From assembly GCF_003332885.2 (NCBI RefSeq), contig NZ_QOWJ01000012.1, positions 86,999-150,998 on the forward strand: a stretch of DNA of 64,000 bases. The letters run 5' to 3'. The translations under genes were made by a program, and so were the position numbers. This DNA is from Paracnuella aquatica (lineage in GTDB: Bacteria; Bacteroidota; Bacteroidia; Chitinophagales; Chitinophagaceae). Under the pieces are notes generated by a model that did no database searches, was not told where the DNA came from, and worked only from the letters and a program-made list of their open reading frames with translations. Positions 61,590 to 64,000 of this stretch are shown here, piece by piece. Numbering within the stretch: position 1 is the first letter of the stretch; each line of letters begins with the position of its first letter.

Positions 61590-61683
61590 CTTCTTTTCCG
61601 TCTCTATTGTCTCTTCCGTGTTTCCTGTCTTCGGACATCGGTCTTCGGACTTCCGTCTTCCGTCTTCCGACATCGGACTGCTC
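61590..61683. repeat. GGAAGACGG-type degenerate repeat, minus orientation
   Basis: Read on the minus strand it contains AGTCCGATGTCGGAAGACGG and GATGTCCGAAGACAGGAAA, both also present almost unchanged in the plus-strand array 61351-61456. It ends at the stop codon of the next gene. Confidence 0.85.
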
Positions 61684-61684
61684 C

Positions 61685-63052
61685 CTACCTAATCGTCACA
61701 CCCACCTTCATCCCGAAATCAAACAAGTTTTCCTTAACCGGGTATTTCTTTACAAACGAAGAAAGGGCCTGGTAGCGCATTTGCGGGCCTATATGCCATT
61801 CGTTTTTACCCGACTGGAATGTGATAAAAGTTTCTACGTTGGTGTTCATGTTCCAGTGGCGGGTAAGCCAGGGCACACGGGCATAGTTCTTATAATCGGC
61901 AGTGATCATATACGACCTGTTGCCGATGATGTAAGTAGGCTGAATGGCTGCTGCCACGTTCCATTTTACTTTTTTGTTGCCCACCACTTCATACTCCAGG
62001 CCCACCGGCAGCGATGCTTGGAAATACATGTTCTGCAGCCAGTTAGACATGCTGCCGTTGTTGAAGTTGCGGTAGTTGGAAACTGCCCGAACCGAGTCTA
62101 CACCAAACCCGTTGCTGAGGGCAATGGTGGCCACTTCGGGGATGTAGGAAAAGGCTTTGATATCGTAGCGACTAATGTTGAACTGGAAGCCGGAGCGGAG
62201 TTTTAATTTATTGGTCAACGCATATTTTGCGGCCACGCCAAATTCAAGCCCAAGGTCCGGTTTGTGGATCACCGCGTTGTTGATGTTGTACAGCGCCGAA
62301 ACCATTGGCGGTGTGCCCGGCGTCAGGAAAGGTCGCTCAAAGGTTTTGTTTTCGGAAAGTTTGCGGTAGCTAACAGTAGGCGTTGCAAATATGCTCCAAC
62401 TCAGCAATCGCCTTTTCTGTGCTTTTGGTGCAGTGGCAATGGCGGGTTCCTCTGTTGCGGCAGGAGCGTTTGCCTTAAATGTACTTTGCTGAACGCCATG
62501 GAGGCGGGGTTGCATGCCTGTTCTCTCTGCTTGCAGCAAATGGGCCGGCACCGCGCTGTTGCGGGTGGCTGCGGCAGCAAGGTCGACGCTTGTTGTTTGC
62601 TCGCTGGTTGCGGGCAAAGTGGTAATAATGTTTTGCGCAATGAGACCAGGAGTAGATTCCGTTATTGCTTTATTGTCGTTGCGCTGAACCGATGATTTGC
62701 GGATTGCAATTTGTGCAACAACTGGTGCCGTTTCAGTAATAGCTCCAGTTGCTGCGTTATTATTTGCTACAAAAAGGGCAGGGTTTGTTTGAGCCGGAAT
62801 GGCTATTTGTTGTGTCGGCAGTTGAGGAACGCCAGCAGTTTTTTCATCGGGCAGGGTCAGGGTATACCAGGTAAACAAGCCGCCCGATAGCAGCATGACA
62901 CCAGCCAAAAGAAGGGCTGCGACCCTGCGCTTTTTCCGGTTCAGCTCTTTGGAAATGTTTTCCCAAACAGCAGCGGATGGCTTCATGCGCAAATCGTCAG
63001 CATTATCTTTTAGAAACTGGTCAAAATCGTCCTGGTGAAACTTTCTCTCCAT
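61685..63052 (-). CDS. Membrane-anchored protein with anti-sigma-like N-terminus and outer-membrane barrel-like C-terminus
   Basis: A 455-residue protein with an acidic N-terminal segment (MERKFHQDDFDQFLKDNADDLRMKPSAAVWENISKELNRKKRR), one membrane helix near residues 45-65, and a long Ala/Thr/Pro-rich periplasmic linker (about 70-210) that leads to a C-terminal domain of alternating beta strands (SIFATPTVSYRKLS, LGLEFGVAAKYALTNKLKLRSGFQFNISRY, WHIGPQMRYQALS) like the OmpA/PorT-type barrels. The N-terminal pattern is common in Chitinophagaceae proteins encoded beside ECF sigma factors and probably controls the sigma factor. How an inner-membrane helix and an outer-membrane barrel coexist in one chain is not explained. 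The sigma-factor gene is 24 bases upstream. Confidence 0.75.
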   Translation of the reverse strand: MERKFHQDDFDQFLKDNADDLRMKPSAAVWENISKELNRKKRRVAALLLAGVMLLSGGLFTWYTLTLPDEKTAGVPQLPTQQIAIPAQTNPALFVANNNAATGAITETAPVVAQIAIRKSSVQRNDNKAITESTPGLIAQNIITTLPATSEQTTSVDLAAAATRNSAVPAHLLQAERTGMQPRLHGVQQSTFKANAPAATEEPAIATAPKAQKRRLLSWSIFATPTVSYRKLSENKTFERPFLTPGTPPMVSALYNINNAVIHKPDLGLEFGVAAKYALTNKLKLRSGFQFNISRYDIKAFSYIPEVATIALSNGFGVDSVRAVSNYRNFNNGSMSNWLQNMYFQASLPVGLEYEVVGNKKVKWNVAAAIQPTYIIGNRSYMITADYKNYARVPWLTRHWNMNTNVETFITFQSGKNEWHIGPQMRYQALSSFVKKYPVKENLFDFGMKVGVTIR

Positions 63053-63076
63053 AATCAGTCAGCATTTGCAAGCCGC

Positions 63077-63655
63077 TTATTTGCTACCGGATGCTGCAAT
63101 CAGGTAATCCGTTTTTGGTTTCTGAATGATGTTCTTACGGATCAGCACGTCTTCGAGCATGGCCTTGGCCCTGGTGTACTGGCTGCGGCTGGTGCTTTCT
63201 TCAATGTCTAAAATCTGTCCTATTTCCTTGTGCGAAAATCCTTCAATCGCATACAGGTTCAGCACGGTGCGGTACCCAATGGGCAGTAGCCTGATACACT
63301 CCACCACCTGTTTTGCCTGGATGATGGACGGCACTACCTCATCGCGGGTATGCAAACCGGAGGCCTGCAGTATGTCCACGCTTTCATTAAACTTTTTGTT
63401 CTTTTTCAGGATGTTGATACAAGTATGCACCATAATCCGCCGGATCCAGCCTTCAAAAGCGCCCTGGCCTTTAAAGGTGTGGATTTGTGAGAACACCTTA
63501 ATGAAACCTTCCTGCAACATATCCTCGGCGTCCTCTCGGTTATGGCCATAGCGGTAACACACCGACAGCATTTTTGCGCTGTATTTTACATACAATGCTT
63601 TTTGTGCTGATGCCTGTTGTTTCAAACAGCCTTGTACAATGGCTTCCTCGGTCAT
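63077..63655 (-). CDS. ECF RNA polymerase sigma factor
   Basis: The 192-residue protein has sigma region 2 (EAIVQGCLKQQASAQKALYVKYSAKMLSVCYRYGHNREDAEDMLQEGFIKVFSQIHTFKGQGAFEGWIRRI) and region 4 (LLPIGYRTVLNLYAIEGFSHKEIGQILDIEESTSRSQYTRAKAMLEDVL), with no sigma 1.1 or region 3. This is the ECF type, which directs RNA polymerase to a small set of promoters after release from an anti-sigma factor. The adjacent downstream gene likely encodes that partner. Confidence 0.92.
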   Translation of the reverse strand: MTEEAIVQGCLKQQASAQKALYVKYSAKMLSVCYRYGHNREDAEDMLQEGFIKVFSQIHTFKGQGAFEGWIRRIMVHTCINILKKNKKFNESVDILQASGLHTRDEVVPSIIQAKQVVECIRLLPIGYRTVLNLYAIEGFSHKEIGQILDIEESTSRSQYTRAKAMLEDVLIRKNIIQKPKTDYLIAASGSK

Positions 63656-63725
63656 ATATTCCTGGGGGTTGCCTGTAAGTTAGACAAATTTTTGCGCCAA
63701 ATGCTGCGCCGGCAGGGAAATATTA

Positions 63726-63811
63726 TGGAAGAATGTAAAGTCGGAAAAGACAGAAAAGACGGGAAAGTCCGAAGACGGAAGTCGGAGGTCGGAAGACGGA
63801 AGAAGAAGAGC
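63726..63811. repeat. GGAAGACGG-type degenerate repeat, third copy
   Basis: Phrases such as AGTCGGAAAAGACAGAAAAG, AAAGTCCGAAGACGGAAGTC and GGTCGGAAGACGGAAGAAG use the vocabulary of the arrays at 61351 and 61590. It lies upstream of the sigma-factor gene. From 63836 to the right edge nothing definite is seen apart from a hydrophobic reading frame without a start codon (see rejected items). Confidence 0.8.
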
Positions 63812-64000
63812 AATGAAGACCGGGCGATGTTATAAAGTAAAAGAGGAAGGCTGTTGTTTCAGCAAAAGAAAAAGTCGCCAACAATCAGCAGCTGTCCTTT
63901 AGACTTGCATTTTTGATTATTGCGGTGGTTTTCTTTTTGTTGTGGTTTACTTCTATACTGTTTGCTTTCTTTGGTTGGCTATTGGTTTAGTTTTTTTGTA

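Noticed and set aside
61351-61683. Considered a CRISPR array
   Set aside because: The units have no constant length or spacer, copies are degenerate, and no cas genes are present.
63836-63990. Frame ending RLAFLIIAVVFFLLWFTSILFAFFGWLLV, a hydrophobic helix-like peptide near the right edge
   Set aside because: It has no ATG, GTG or TTG start before the hydrophobic part, so I do not call a gene. It could be a decayed gene end.

Overview
The window looks like a chromosomal segment of a Bacteroidota bacterium, most likely of the Chitinophagaceae type. The reasons are a complete gldK-gldL-gldM-gldN set (type IX secretion and gliding core), a secreted enzyme with a C-terminal type IX sorting domain, TAnnTTTG-like promoter boxes, few Shine-Dalgarno sites, several TTG starts, and families typical of that phylum (DUF4271 beside hemD, fused NagB-LmbE, membrane-anchored barrel protein beside an ECF sigma factor). 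Genus-level placement is inference.

Bases 1-21400 form one catabolic locus for N-glycans and amino sugars. It holds the tail of a probable sialate O-acetylesterase, an N-acylglucosamine 2-epimerase, a DMT permease, an SGNH-GH20 fusion, a sulfatase, a sugar kinase, a LacI regulator, a CBM9-like protein, NagB-LmbE, a GH109-type enzyme, PNGase F, two GH29 fucosidases and a GH20 hexosaminidase. PNGase would release N-glycans, the exo-enzymes and sulfatase would trim them, and the epimerase, kinase and NagB would feed the amino sugars into metabolism. Five near-identical palindromes (consensus GCAAACGTTTGC) lie in the control regions and are probably the operators of the local LacI regulator. No SusC/SusD pair lies in the window.

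Bases 21400-32300 are mixed: conserved small hypotheticals, a DUF2975 protein with its HTH partner, an amidase, a GNAT enzyme, membrane proteins (DUF2231-like, VIT/CCC1, DUF1304), a GH43 enzyme, and a gene-poor stretch (30122-31742) with one small acidic reading frame and two terminators. Bases 32300-34100 are a scar: a large secreted hydrolase gene is cut off and joined to the C-terminal part of a serine recombinase through a perfect 11-bp inverted repeat, next to tRNA-Arg(CCG).

Bases 34100-38500 (minus strand) are a cobalamin uptake and salvage unit: cobalamin riboswitch, BtuB, DUF71-type ATP pyrophosphatase, CobC, then a MarC-like protein. Bases 38700-53000 carry a sensor kinase, an amino-acid permease, a PLP transsulfuration enzyme, a TolC and MacA-like export pair, gpsA, hemW, a BamA-like protein, a DUF4271 protein and hemD. 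Bases 53400-58400 are gldKLMN. The end holds uvrC, a lipoprotein, and an ECF sigma factor with a membrane-anchored barrel partner.

The least explained structure is a set of degenerate, phrase-like intergenic repeats with four different vocabularies. In four separate spacers each vocabulary appears as two imperfect copies in opposite orientation, so the spacer could fold into a long hairpin.
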